A stretch of DNA of 64,000 bases from contig NZ_FOOU01000004.1 in the NCBI RefSeq assembly GCF_900113275.1, forward strand, positions 331,627 to 395,626, given 5' to 3'. Below are positions 46,117-54,787 of the stretch, piece after piece. The DNA is from Neptunomonas qingdaonensis (GTDB lineage: Bacteria > Pseudomonadota > Gammaproteobacteria > Pseudomonadales > Balneatricaceae). Under the pieces are notes generated by a model, which had not been told where the DNA came from, ran no database searches, and saw nothing but the letters and a program-made list of their open reading frames with translations. Made by a program: the position numbers and the translations under genes. The first letter of the stretch is position 1. The number at the start of each line of letters is the position of its first letter.

Positions 46117-47469
46117 ATGCAGAAAATACCCGTACAGATCATTGAACCTTCATCATTCGTCGACAGTAAAATCCATGTGCGATTAACCGAAGGCTTTTTC
46201 CAGCAGTGCCGCCGTCTTATCAGTTGGCCATTATTAATAATTTACTTCGCATTAGTGTGGTTACAAGTCGATGGGCAACCCTGGTTACTGTTTGATTTTA
46301 GCCAGCGGCGCATTTTACTTTTTGGTACATCGCTCTCGTGGCACGATCTGCCATTATTAGCAGGAATAATGATTGCCGGAACCAGCTTACTGTTTTTTAT
46401 GGCCGTTGGCTGGGGGCGCATATGGTGTGGCTTTGCTTGCCCGCAGAGTATATGGACATGGGTTTTTATCCGTATTGAACAATGGACAGAAGGCCGCGCC
46501 AATATCCGCGCTCGCCATGAACACCAGCCTTTGCGTGGTGGTTTATTCATTCGCCGTCTCAGCAAACATCTACTCTGGATTAGTTTTTCCATTGTTACAG
46601 CCGTAACCTTTACGGGATATTTCATCCCGGTACGTGAGCTCGTTACTGATTTATTTACATGGCAAGCAGGTACTGTCACCCTTGGTTGGTTAACCTGTAT
46701 GGCGGCACTCACCTATCTTAATGCCGGGCTGGTACGTGAAAAAATATGCCTCCACGCCTGCCCTTATGCGCGTTTTCAAAGCGTTATGTTTGATGATCAG
46801 ACACGAACTGTCAGTTACGATAAGCGCCGGGGCGAGCCGCGCAGCAACAAACGAATGGCTGATGGAAGTAGTGGCGACTGCGTTGATTGCGGCCTTTGTG
46901 TTCAGGTCTGTCCGACGGGTATCGATATCCGTGATGGCTTACAAGCAGCCTGTATCGATTGCGGAGCCTGTATTGATGCCTGTGATGCGGTCATGGACAA
47001 AATACATCGCCCTAAAGGATTAATAAAGTTCTGCTCTGAAGATCAACTCGCTAAACGCAGTAGCCCCGTATGGCGACCCAGGCTAATTGGTTACTCACTG
47101 GTTTTTCTCAGCACCAGTGCCGCTGTAGTCTATGGATTTAGTAACAAAACTGAATTACTGGTAGAAATCCGCCGCGATCGCGGGCAGTTATTTCATCAAC
47201 GCGATGAAAAAACTATCTGTAACCGTTATTTATTCAAACTGGAAAGTTTCAATCCAGAACTGCAAAGATTACATGTAACGATTAGCGGATTAAAAGGCGC
47301 TGAACTGGAAGGTGGCGAATATATCAGCGCTGATAATTTCGGGCAATGGCTACCCTATCGCATATGCGCACCCACGTCTCTCATTGAAAATAAAACACTC
47401 AGGATACATTTTAGGAGTGAAAATTTTGAACATTATAAAAGCACAACATTTCTGACTAAAAAGCGTTAA
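46117..47469 (+). CDS. ccoG: Cytochrome oxidase accessory protein CcoG (FixG-like)
   Basis: A 450-residue inner-membrane Fe-S protein. ATG 46117 is preferred to TTG 46108, although neither has a clear ribosome-binding site. Five or six helices carry WGRIWCGFACPQS, then two ferredoxin-type clusters in CVDCGLCVQVCPTG and CIDCGACIDACDAV, and a C-terminal Ig-like FixG domain. CcoG handles copper during cbb3 oxidase assembly. No ccoNOP or ccoI genes are adjacent, so this is an orphan copy lying inside duplication unit 2. Confidence 0.9.
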   Translation: MQKIPVQIIEPSSFVDSKIHVRLTEGFFQQCRRLISWPLLIIYFALVWLQVDGQPWLLFDFSQRRILLFGTSLSWHDLPLLAGIMIAGTSLLFFMAVGWGRIWCGFACPQSIWTWVFIRIEQWTEGRANIRARHEHQPLRGGLFIRRLSKHLLWISFSIVTAVTFTGYFIPVRELVTDLFTWQAGTVTLGWLTCMAALTYLNAGLVREKICLHACPYARFQSVMFDDQTRTVSYDKRRGEPRSNKRMADGSSGDCVDCGLCVQVCPTGIDIRDGLQAACIDCGACIDACDAVMDKIHRPKGLIKFCSEDQLAKRSSPVWRPRLIGYSLVFLSTSAAVVYGFSNKTELLVEIRRDRGQLFHQRDEKTICNRYLFKLESFNPELQRLHVTISGLKGAELEGGEYISADNFGQWLPYRICAPTSLIENKTLRIHFRSENFEHYKSTTFLTKKR

Positions 47470-47604
47470 TCGCTGACTCTCAAGGTGTCTGCAAAGGTAA
47501 TATCAAGCTGACTGCAGTCGTGGCGGAGAGGCTTATTTCTAGTTTATAAAATTAACTGGTATTTCTAATGGTTTTTAAAAAAACGCTACGTCGAATTAAA
47601 AAAT

Positions 47605-47737
47605 AAATTTACAATCATAATTACATCAAAAAACCACACCTTTACTCAGAAAGTTTTAGAATGGTTATAAAGAATAAGCATGTTACAAATTCAGTACCAT
47701 CCTTCAGCCAACACAATTTTTAGTTTTGATACCTGGA
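47605..47737 (+). pseudogene. 3'-end relic of the CheB/CheR gene (unit 2)
   Basis: Stretches such as TTACATCAAAAAACCACACC (compare about 40190) and CAGCCAACACAATTTTTAG (compare about 40280) align in order with the last 130 bp of the CheB/CheR gene, with indels and stops. It sits directly before the second GGDEF/EAL gene, as the intact gene does before the first. The rest of 47470-47766 has no gene. Confidence 0.7.
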
Positions 47738-47766
47738 GCGAATGCATTCACTTGAGGTAGTTATCT

Positions 47767-50052
47767 ATGAGTAAAGGAGAAAAATTCTCTGAACTTCGAA
47801 AAAAAACTGAAGATATATTGAAGGTGACGGATCATTCCGCTGTCATAGAGAATAACATCGATATTGTTAGAATATTAGATGATATCAATACATACAGAAT
47901 GGAACTGGAACGAAAGAATGAGGAACTTCAATTAGCCAATGCTGAGTTAAGTATCTTACAGGAGATGCTAAAAGAGGAGATCTCTGTTCATTTCAGGCAC
48001 TACGATATTGCGCCGGTGGGTTATGTCACTCTGGATACGAATAACCAAATTCTGGAAATAAACCAAACGCTGGCTAGTAAATTAACGCTACATAAAAATG
48101 ACCTTCTTGGGCATCTTTTTAATTCATTGGTCTTTCCTGATGATCAGGATATTTTTTATTTTTGTTGCATAAAAATCATCAACGAGAAAAAATTTCAAAC
48201 ATGTGAACTGCGCTTACACACTAAAACCATTAGCCCCTTTTGGGTTCACTTAGATTGTGCACCCGAGCACCATAAAAAAGGCATGCGTATTCACATAGCG
48301 ATCAGTGATATATCGCATTTAAAAACCTTAGAGCAAGATTTAACCCTATCGGCCTCCGTTTTAGACGAATGTGCAGAGATGATTATTGTTACTGCTCCTG
48401 ACTACAATATCATCAAAGTTAATAAAGCCTTTGTTCAAACCACAGGCTTTATCAAAGCAGAAACACTGGGGAAGAACTATAGTATTTTACAATCAGGAAA
48501 ACACAATGAGCAGTTTTATCAGGATATGTGGGCATCGCTAAAGCTCAATAAAAATTGGCAGGGTGAAATATGGAATAAAAGAAAAAATGGTGAAATTTAT
48601 CCTGAATGGATTAGCCTGACAACCGTCAGCAACCCTGACGGCTCACCCGCGTATTATATTAGTGTGTCTTCAGATATCACCCAACGGAAAAAAGATGCAC
48701 AACAAATTAACTTTATGGCTTATTACGATCCGTTAACAGGCTTACCCAACAGGATTTTATTACAAGATCGCCTCAAACAAGCACTCGTTCAGGCGCACCG
48801 CAACCGTCAACACGGTGCCGTTTTCATATTAGATATTGACCACTTTAAAGTGATTAACGACTCTTTAGGGCACTTAATTGGTGACGATCTTCTGCAAGAG
48901 GTCGCCAAACGTTTGTCTGACTGTATTCGTGAGGAAGATACGATATCCCGCCTGGGGGGGGATGAGTTTGTCGTCTTGCTCGCCGATTTAGGCGAAGATA
49001 AAAAAAATGCGATAAGCCATGCCAGCAGTGTTGCCGAAAAAATTATTCATACCATATCAGAACCCATCATCACGCAAGAGAACAAACTGCAGATTACCGT
49101 CAGTATCGGCATCGTGATGTTTCCGGATGATACCGACCAGATCATAGACTTGATGAAACTGGCTGATAATGCCATGTATAAAGTCAAACAATCTGGCCGC
49201 AATAACTATAAGTTTGTCACCCCCAGTTTACAAAAAGAAGCGGATGAACGTTTAAGTGTTCAACATGGCTTACATGACGCACTCAATAGAGATCTCTTTG
49301 AACTGTTTTACCAACCACAAATTAACTTTATAACCCAGGCAGTCAGCGGCGCAGAAGCACTCATCCGATGGCAAAAGCCGAACAGCGGCTTAGTGTATCC
49401 GGATGATTTCATAACGATTTCTGAAGAAAGCGGATTGATTGTTCCTATCGGTACCTGGGTATTAGAAGAAGCCTGCCGACAAATATCGTCATGGAACACA
49501 CACAAAAAACAACTGATTTCTTTTATATCAGTGAATATGAGTGTCCGCCAATTTCAGCAAAAAAACTTTATCTCTGAAATGCAGCGCATCATGCTGAATC
49601 ATAACATCCAGCCTCAGCAGCTTGAACTGGAACTGACTGAATCTATTCTTATCCACAATCTGGACGAAACAAAAAGAAAATTATTCGAACTAAGAGAGAT
49701 GGGTATTCGTCTTGCCATAGATGATTTTGGTACCGGCTATTCGTCTCTCCAATACCTGAAAAACTTGCCCATCGATGTGATAAAAATCGATCAGTCATTT
49801 ATCAATGATATTTTGCTGGACGTCAACGACAGGGCTATCGTGCAAACCATCATATCGCTGGCTAAAAATCTTAACTTATGGGTAGTAGCTGAAGGTGTGG
49901 TTAACCAGGAACAATATGAATTTTTGAAGGAAAAAGGCTGTGATAGCTACCAAGGTTATTATTACAGCAAGCCTATGCCTATGGCTGAATTACTGGGTGT
50001 TATTCAGGATAAAAACTCTGAGCTTTCAGCCGGTATAAACATCAAATACTAA
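47767..50052 (+). CDS. PAS-GGDEF-EAL c-di-GMP enzyme, copy 2
   Basis: A 761-residue paralog of the protein at 40354, equal in length and domain order. GGDEF (397-401), the REED inhibitory site and EAL (530-532) are all intact. From the second PAS domain on it differs from copy 1 by only scattered residues, but the first 190 residues differ much more (for example ILKVTDHSAVIENNIDIVR against the copy-1 sequence). The input domain may therefore sense something different. It is convergent with the amyloid-like locus, which is the closest candidate for c-di-GMP-regulated output (inference). Confidence 0.92.
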   Translation: MSKGEKFSELRKKTEDILKVTDHSAVIENNIDIVRILDDINTYRMELERKNEELQLANAELSILQEMLKEEISVHFRHYDIAPVGYVTLDTNNQILEINQTLASKLTLHKNDLLGHLFNSLVFPDDQDIFYFCCIKIINEKKFQTCELRLHTKTISPFWVHLDCAPEHHKKGMRIHIAISDISHLKTLEQDLTLSASVLDECAEMIIVTAPDYNIIKVNKAFVQTTGFIKAETLGKNYSILQSGKHNEQFYQDMWASLKLNKNWQGEIWNKRKNGEIYPEWISLTTVSNPDGSPAYYISVSSDITQRKKDAQQINFMAYYDPLTGLPNRILLQDRLKQALVQAHRNRQHGAVFILDIDHFKVINDSLGHLIGDDLLQEVAKRLSDCIREEDTISRLGGDEFVVLLADLGEDKKNAISHASSVAEKIIHTISEPIITQENKLQITVSIGIVMFPDDTDQIIDLMKLADNAMYKVKQSGRNNYKFVTPSLQKEADERLSVQHGLHDALNRDLFELFYQPQINFITQAVSGAEALIRWQKPNSGLVYPDDFITISEESGLIVPIGTWVLEEACRQISSWNTHKKQLISFISVNMSVRQFQQKNFISEMQRIMLNHNIQPQQLELELTESILIHNLDETKRKLFELREMGIRLAIDDFGTGYSSLQYLKNLPIDVIKIDQSFINDILLDVNDRAIVQTIISLAKNLNLWVVAEGVVNQEQYEFLKEKGCDSYQGYYYSKPMPMAELLGVIQDKNSELSAGINIKY

Positions 50053-50085
50053 AAAACCGATCTGTCTAATTAGATCGGCTTATTT
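50051..50085. terminator. Bidirectional terminator between copy 2 and the secreted-protein locus
   Basis: CCGATCT/AGATCGG (50057-50063 with 50072-50078) lies between convergent genes. On the minus strand six T residues follow; on the plus strand a weaker T-rich stretch does. Confidence 0.75.
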
Positions 50086-50107
50086 AGGTCTGCTTAATTA
50101 AACGCAC

Positions 50108-50653
50108 TTATTTAAAGCCCGGACTTACCACATCCCTGAAAAATGCAGAGTGATTCGCATCAAAATTAGCATTTTTGATATTACTGATATCAATATTAAT
50201 CGTATTTATTGTTCTAATTATTTGGTTATCCAAACTGTTTTGAGTCACAGAATTCAATAGCATATTATTGAAATTTGCAGCCAAATCAGATGAAACTCCT
50301 CGGCTAAGCGCAGTATTTTGTGGTAATTCAAAGTAGGTATAAAATGCTTCTATACCATTTTGATATATCCTTCTATCAAAACGAAAATCAACAACCAATC
50401 CACTTGGCAGTGTAAAACCACCACGTAAAGTGTCCAGTTCTTCATCAGATACTGTTTGCCAGTTGCTACTTATTATGTGGTTATCAGCGAGGGGATTAAC
50501 GGGGCTACTCGCTTGGCTGGTTAACTGTGCCTTTTGTGAGAGTAACAAACCTTGCCCTGAGAGGTTTTCAGCAAAAAGGAAAGACGAGAAACTTCCGCTC
50601 AACGCTACGATAAGCAAAGATAGCGCTCTTGTACTGATACGTTGAATAGTCAT
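50108..50653 (-). CDS. Exported protein with a double-glycine motif
   Basis: A 181-residue protein with a Sec-type signal peptide (about 1-28, ending FLFAEN). A 40-residue spacer leads to VSDEELDTLRGGF, with Gly78-Gly79. This is the form of double-glycine leader that C39 peptidases cut, though here after a Sec signal rather than at the N-terminus. The remaining 100 residues (LVVDFRFDRRIYQNGIE, then an Asn/Ile-rich IIRTINTINIDISNI) have a beta-type pattern. It is the last gene of a four-gene leftward cluster that includes a C39 peptidase. I do not recognise a named family. Confidence 0.75.
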   Translation of the reverse strand: MTIQRISTRALSLLIVALSGSFSSFLFAENLSGQGLLLSQKAQLTSQASSPVNPLADNHIISSNWQTVSDEELDTLRGGFTLPSGLVVDFRFDRRIYQNGIEAFYTYFELPQNTALSRGVSSDLAANFNNMLLNSVTQNSLDNQIIRTINTINIDISNIKNANFDANHSAFFRDVVSPGFK

Positions 50654-50720
50654 CTTTATGCCTCCCTACGAAAGACCAAACCACAAAGAAAAAGGAATAA
50701 TTTGAAATGCCGGTTTACTG

Positions 50721-51404
50721 TTAAAAATCCCAGCTTCCTGGTCGTAATACGTTGAATGTTGCTAAACTGGCACGGCTTATCACGCTATCTAACGGCGCTC
50801 TTACACGAATACTCCACTCACTGCTATTTTGAAAATGTCGCGATGCAATATCCTGGTAATCTTCTATTAGAAATAAAATACGTTGCCCCCACATCGTATT
50901 AAAATCATCCAGAGGTATCACCTTCACACCTACAGATGGGTCTCCTACCAGCACTTCTTTTTCGTTATATCCCTTAATGAGAACAAAGTGCATATAACCA
51001 TTATTATTAATGATTGTTATAGCCGGAACTTTTAATTTATCAAGAGGCATTCGAAAACCATTAGACTTATAGCCGCGTCTCTCAAGAAAGCGCTTCATAT
51101 CTAACATGGAAAAACCTTGCTGCTGTATTTTTGCTTTATCACCATACTCAAACATATCTACGAACACACCTTGTTCGTTAATATCGTAGTCATAATGAAA
51201 AGTCAGCAGGCTAGCCAGTGCAGCAGAGCCACAACTGAAATCGTACTGTTGTTTGTAGGTTGTGGAAAATTTACGATCATTGAAGCTAACAACAGGAATT
51301 TTGTAATTTCCCCCTATTGAAAATCCACTTAACTCTATAGCTTGCACTTTAAAATTAATTAATAACAACATACAAAAAGACAAACCAACAACGAATAACC
51401 TCAT
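50721..51404 (-). CDS. Secreted C39-family cysteine peptidase (FapD-like)
   Basis: A 227-residue protein. ATG 51404 with AGGGG upstream is preferred over TTG 51410. A signal peptide (1-22, FKVQA) leads to a C39 peptidase domain with Cys58 in QQYDFSCGSAAL, His139 in MHFVLIKGY and Asp155 in VGDPSVG. There is no ABC transporter part, so it is a stand-alone periplasmic peptidase, like FapD of the Fap amyloid system. It lies between two genes for exported proteins with double-glycine motifs and is 15 bp from the upstream one, so they are probably its substrates (inference). Confidence 0.85.
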   Translation of the reverse strand: MRLFVVGLSFCMLLLINFKVQAIELSGFSIGGNYKIPVVSFNDRKFSTTYKQQYDFSCGSAALASLLTFHYDYDINEQGVFVDMFEYGDKAKIQQQGFSMLDMKRFLERRGYKSNGFRMPLDKLKVPAITIINNNGYMHFVLIKGYNEKEVLVGDPSVGVKVIPLDDFNTMWGQRILFLIEDYQDIASRHFQNSSEWSIRVRAPLDSVISRASLATFNVLRPGSWDF

Positions 51405-51418
51405 AATCAACCCCTACA

Positions 51419-51781
51419 TCATGGCATGATGGTTACATTAACGATGGTAGAGTCTTGAATAATAACGTTATTTCCTGTGTTTTGTATGATAGAAAAAATA
51501 CCACTCGCTTCTGTAAAAGCACCGTTATCAATAATATTAAAGCCTGTCACATTATTGATCGCTGTATTATTTGATAACTCCGCATCAATATTTGAATTCA
51601 CAATGGTTGTCATATTAACAACCCCACCACGACCGCGAACGTTATCTAATTCGTCAAGCTGTACTGCGTAGCTTGGTGTTGGGAATTGGTTCACATCCAG
51701 CGGAAGCGCGCTAAGCCCTCCAACATAACTAACTGCTAAGGGTATGATAAATACATAAAGTTTTTTATTAAACTTCATCAC
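51419..51781 (-). CDS. Small exported Asn/Thr/Ile-rich protein with a double-glycine motif
   Basis: A 120-residue protein with a signal peptide (about 1-25, ending GGLSA). A short spacer leads to QLDELDNVRGRGG (41-53). The mature part after Gly53 is Asn/Thr/Ile/Val-rich with a repeating beta-strand pattern (MTTIVNSNIDAEL, IINNV-like and VIIQDSTIVNVTI), which resembles an amyloid subunit or nucleator. It is encoded between the large repeat protein and the C39 peptidase. No named family is recognised. GGGAGAG precedes the start. Confidence 0.75.
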   Translation of the reverse strand: MMKFNKKLYVFIIPLAVSYVGGLSALPLDVNQFPTPSYAVQLDELDNVRGRGGVVNMTTIVNSNIDAELSNNTAINNVTGFNIIDNGAFTEASGIFSIIQNTGNNVIIQDSTIVNVTIMP

Positions 51782-51858
51782 ACTCTCCCTTTTATTATTA
51801 TGAAGGTTGCCGGCAAATGAGCCGACAACCTATTAGGTGATGACCAAATCAACACATG

Positions 51859-53373
51859 TTATTGGTTTACATTCACATTACCCTGGAAAGAAACCTGCTG
51901 TTGATTCAAAGCATTAGCCCCAGCATTCTGGACATTCTGGTTCACACCGGCAGTACCGTTGAAGGATTCAGTGATACTGTTACTCAATGAAGATGGCGAA
52001 GCACCTTCTAAAGGATAACCGTATGTATTTCCTGTAACAGTTCCCATCAGGTCAGAGTTATTAACGCTGTAAGTGGTTGTTGCTGTACCACCGTTATTAG
52101 CAGAAGAGGTACCGGTTCCTTCGGCATTTGAATAACTGTTGTCGCTGTTATCACTGTTATCTACGGTTGCTGTGCTGTTATTGTTTGCAGCAGCAGATCC
52201 CATAGCGTTTGCAGTTGCAGCGCTGTTATCACTGTTGTTGCTGTTATCAGACGTTGCAGTACTTCCGTTGTTTGCAGCAGCTGAACCGGCAGCGCTGGCA
52301 TTGGCCATGCTGTTATCAGAACTGTTGGAATTATCAGAGTTATTTGAGTTGTCTGAGGTTGCAGTACTTCCACCATTTGCAGCAGCTGAACCTGGAGCAC
52401 TTGCATTCGCCATGCTGTTGTCAGAACGATCAGACGTTGCTGTACTTCCGTTGTTTGCTGCTGCATCCGTTGCTGTAGCAGAACTGTTGTCTGAGTTGTC
52501 TGAATTGTCACTATTGTCTGAGCTAGCGGTACTTCCATTGTTAGCTGCAGCGTTAGTTCCGTTGGCAGCACTGTTATCAGTTGTGCTGTTGTTGGTGTTA
52601 TCAGTATCGTTATCAGCGGTACTGTTATCAGAATTATCGGTAGCGGTACTGCCATTATTTGCTACCGCGTTAGCTCCTGTAGCCGAACTCGCATCTGAAT
52701 TATCAGTATCGTTATCAGCGGTGCTGCTATCAGAGTTATCGGTAGCGGTACTGCCATTATTAGCTACTGCATTAGCTCCCGTAGCCGAACTCGCATCGGA
52801 ATTATCAGTATCGTTATCAGCGGTGCTGTTATCGGTGTTATCAGTACTGTTATCAGAGTTGTTAGTGTTATCGGTACTGTTGTCTGAGTTGTTAGTGTTA
52901 TCGGTATCGTTATCAGCGGTGCTGTTATCGGTGTTATCGGTACTGTTATCAGAGTTGTTAGTGTTATCGGTACTGTTGTCTGAGTTGTTGGTGTTATCGG
53001 TATCGTTATCAGCGGTGCTGTTATCGGTGTTATCGGTACTGTTATCAGAGTTGTTAGTGTTATCGGTAGCAGTACTACCATTATTAGCAGCAGAATTAGT
53101 TCCTGCTGCCGAACTGGCATCTGAGTTATCAGTATCGTTATCTGCGGTACTGTTGTCTGTGTTATCAGTGCTGTTATCTGAGTTATCGGTCCCTACAGCC
53201 GAAGAGTATTCATTTGCAGTCCCTGCTGCCTCACCACTGTTTTCAGCAGTAGCTGTTGCCGTTTGCGAATCTGCAACTTCAGTAGCTGTGTTAGTTGGGT
53301 TTGCCCACGCGCTGGTGGATGTTCCCAAGATAAGTGCAATACTAGCAGCTAGCAGTTTAGTATTAGTTTTCAT
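51859..53373 (-). CDS. Secreted Asn/Asp/Ser/Thr repeat protein, candidate amyloid fibre subunit
   Basis: A 504-residue protein with a signal peptide (1-24, TSTSAWA). About 400 residues of low-complexity repeats follow, built from TDNSDNST, TADNDTDN and NNGSTATDNS blocks. These include 32-residue and 34-residue tandem units and are almost free of hydrophobic residues and cysteine. The last 75 residues are different and contain GTAGVNQNVQNAGANALNQ, reminiscent of the Gly-Val-Asn/Asn-Gln motifs of FapB/FapC amyloid repeats. The composition suggests an extracellular fibre or adhesin. The reverse strand is also open over most of its length, an effect of the repeats. Confidence 0.75.
   Translation of the reverse strand: MKTNTKLLAASIALILGTSTSAWANPTNTATEVADSQTATATAENSGEAAGTANEYSSAVGTDNSDNSTDNTDNSTADNDTDNSDASSAAGTNSAANNGSTATDNTNNSDNSTDNTDNSTADNDTDNTNNSDNSTDNTNNSDNSTDNTDNSTADNDTDNTNNSDNSTDNTNNSDNSTDNTDNSTADNDTDNSDASSATGANAVANNGSTATDNSDSSTADNDTDNSDASSATGANAVANNGSTATDNSDNSTADNDTDNTNNSTTDNSAANGTNAAANNGSTASSDNSDNSDNSDNSSATATDAAANNGSTATSDRSDNSMANASAPGSAAANGGSTATSDNSNNSDNSNSSDNSMANASAAGSAAANNGSTATSDNSNNSDNSAATANAMGSAAANNNSTATVDNSDNSDNSYSNAEGTGTSSANNGGTATTTYSVNNSDLMGTVTGNTYGYPLEGASPSSLSNSITESFNGTAGVNQNVQNAGANALNQQQVSFQGNVNVNQ
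52639..52842. repeat. 102-bp direct repeat within the fibre gene
   Basis: Two copies with a 102-bp period (GGTAGCGGTACTGCCATT at 52639 and 52741) encode the 34-residue unit SDASSATGANAVANNGS and onward. Confidence 0.8.
52810..53097. repeat. 96-bp tandem repeat within the fibre gene, about three copies
   Basis: The marker ATCGTTATCAGCGGTGCTG occurs at about 52810, 52906 and 53002, an exact 96-bp period, encoding a 32-residue unit. Near-identity of the copies predicts length variation by slippage or recombination. Confidence 0.85.
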
Positions 53374-53861
53374 TGTGATGCTCCATTTATATTATTATTA
53401 CCCGTCGTGGTTAATTGACTGCATGATCAAATAATATCATTCACCAAAGAACGGCGGCGGCGATATCCCAACGCATCCAGAATCAACCAAAACAACTCAA
53501 AAAAACATATAAGAAAAATCAAAAAATACTTAATAAAAAATCATAACCTTAAAATAAAATGATTTAACTTTAAGTAAAACATACGTTTTAATAACTTAAA
53601 TTATTGATTTTTTGATTTTTTGATTTTTTGATTTATTGATCTTAGTACACAATATAAATGATAATAGTAATTATTATCATCAAACAGCATCTCGTTGATA
53701 CTAAAGGATATATTATAGTTAGCACTAATTTAATAACAAAATGAAAGTATTATTGCCTGTCAAATATCTATAAAATAATTGATAATGCTTATATGAAAAT
53801 TTTATAATTCAGATGCTATTCAATAATAACTAAAATAGAATAGTTTAAACGGAAGACATAT
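53374..53861. promoter_or_regulatory. AT-rich divergent promoter region with 8-bp repeats
   Basis: This 488-bp gap separates the leftward fibre gene from the rightward regulator. GATTTTTT is repeated three times, followed by GATTTATT, at 53606-53637, near the middle. This is a candidate binding or bending region. No gene is visible. Confidence 0.5.
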
Positions 53862-54725
53862 ATGGAAACTTCAAAAAACAACTCTATATTGCTGATATCT
53901 AATGATAATTTCATTATCGGAATGTTAAATGGGTATGGGCTTGCTAACCAGTTAACGGTGAGTACAAAACCTACTGAGGAACAGATTAGCCCCGATGAAG
54001 TAGAAAATTCATATAAATTGATAATTGTTGATATAAGAGATTTGGAAAAAAAATCGACAAAAGCCTACCTAAAAGTATTAGAGAAAATAAACAAGGATAG
54101 TAAAATACCCATCTGCGCTATTTTCAATCATGCTGATCAGCAAGATATTCAGGAAGAGTCATGGATAGATTTTTATTTAGAAGATCCGATAATGGAAAAG
54201 CTGGATGGATACTTACGCGAGCATTTTAGTTATAATTTCCACCCCTTCCCCGACAGAAGAAACAATGACCGCAGAAACAGAGACCGCAGGAATGGAAACA
54301 ATCATGAAGACCACGCAGAAGCGTCTTCGGTAACTGGATCACAAAAGCTAAACGTTAGCCGAAAAACACATCGCGACCATTATAAAACGGGGCCATTTAC
54401 TGTCAACATCAGTAGTCAGGCCGTTTATTTTAAAGAAAAGAATCTAAACCTGACACGTAAAGAGTTCAAACTCTTTACCTTGCTTGCAGCAGATATTGAT
54501 CACATATTTACCCCACAAGAAATAATCAACCACCTGTGGCCAGAAAATAATCGCGCTAATAAGTCTGATCTTTACCAGTACATGCACCTATTGCGCAAGA
54601 AAGTAGAGGTAGACCCTTATAGTCCGCACTGGATTATAACGTTAAAAGGAATAGGCTATCGGTTAAATATAAAACCACCTATTGAATCTATTAATACGGA
54701 AAGACAAAGTATAAGAAGCGTTTAA
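53862..54725 (+). CDS. Winged-helix regulator with a degenerate receiver domain
   Basis: A 287-residue regulator. Residues 1-130 resemble a response-regulator receiver (SILLISNDNFIIGML; LIIVDIRDL at the Asp position) but lack the usual acidic pair and conserved Lys, so it may not be phosphorylated. A basic linker (about 131-145) repeats RRNNDRRNRDRRN. Residues 180-275 are an OmpR/PhoB winged helix (NLTRKEFKLFTLLA, LYQYMHLLRKKVE, TLKGIGYRL). It is divergent from the fibre operon and convergent with the outer-membrane protein gene, so it is the likely local regulator. Confidence 0.82.
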   Translation: METSKNNSILLISNDNFIIGMLNGYGLANQLTVSTKPTEEQISPDEVENSYKLIIVDIRDLEKKSTKAYLKVLEKINKDSKIPICAIFNHADQQDIQEESWIDFYLEDPIMEKLDGYLREHFSYNFHPFPDRRNNDRRNRDRRNGNNHEDHAEASSVTGSQKLNVSRKTHRDHYKTGPFTVNISSQAVYFKEKNLNLTRKEFKLFTLLAADIDHIFTPQEIINHLWPENNRANKSDLYQYMHLLRKKVEVDPYSPHWIITLKGIGYRLNIKPPIESINTERQSIRSV

Positions 54726-54730
54726 AAAAA

Positions 54731-54770
54731 TAGCCGCGTACTTATATGATTACACGGCTAAATTTTTATA
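54731..54770. terminator. Bidirectional terminator between regulator and outer-membrane protein genes
   Basis: TAGCCG and CGGCTA (54731-54736 with 54755-54760) plus two further pairs form a stem between convergent genes. T-runs occur on both strands, seven on the minus strand. Confidence 0.75.
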
Positions 54771-54787
54771 TTGTTGATTGTAACTGA

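Noticed and set aside
52600..53100. CRISPR-like appearance of regular repeats
   Set aside because: The 96- and 102-bp periods are in-frame coding repeats with no unique spacers, and no cas genes are nearby.
52139..53434. A 431-codon rightward open frame opposite the fibre gene, rich in Leu, Ser and Val
   Set aside because: It is the antisense of an Asn/Asp/Ser/Thr repeat region, where the reverse complement rarely makes stops. It has no ribosome-binding site, and the leftward protein has a signal peptide and an operon.
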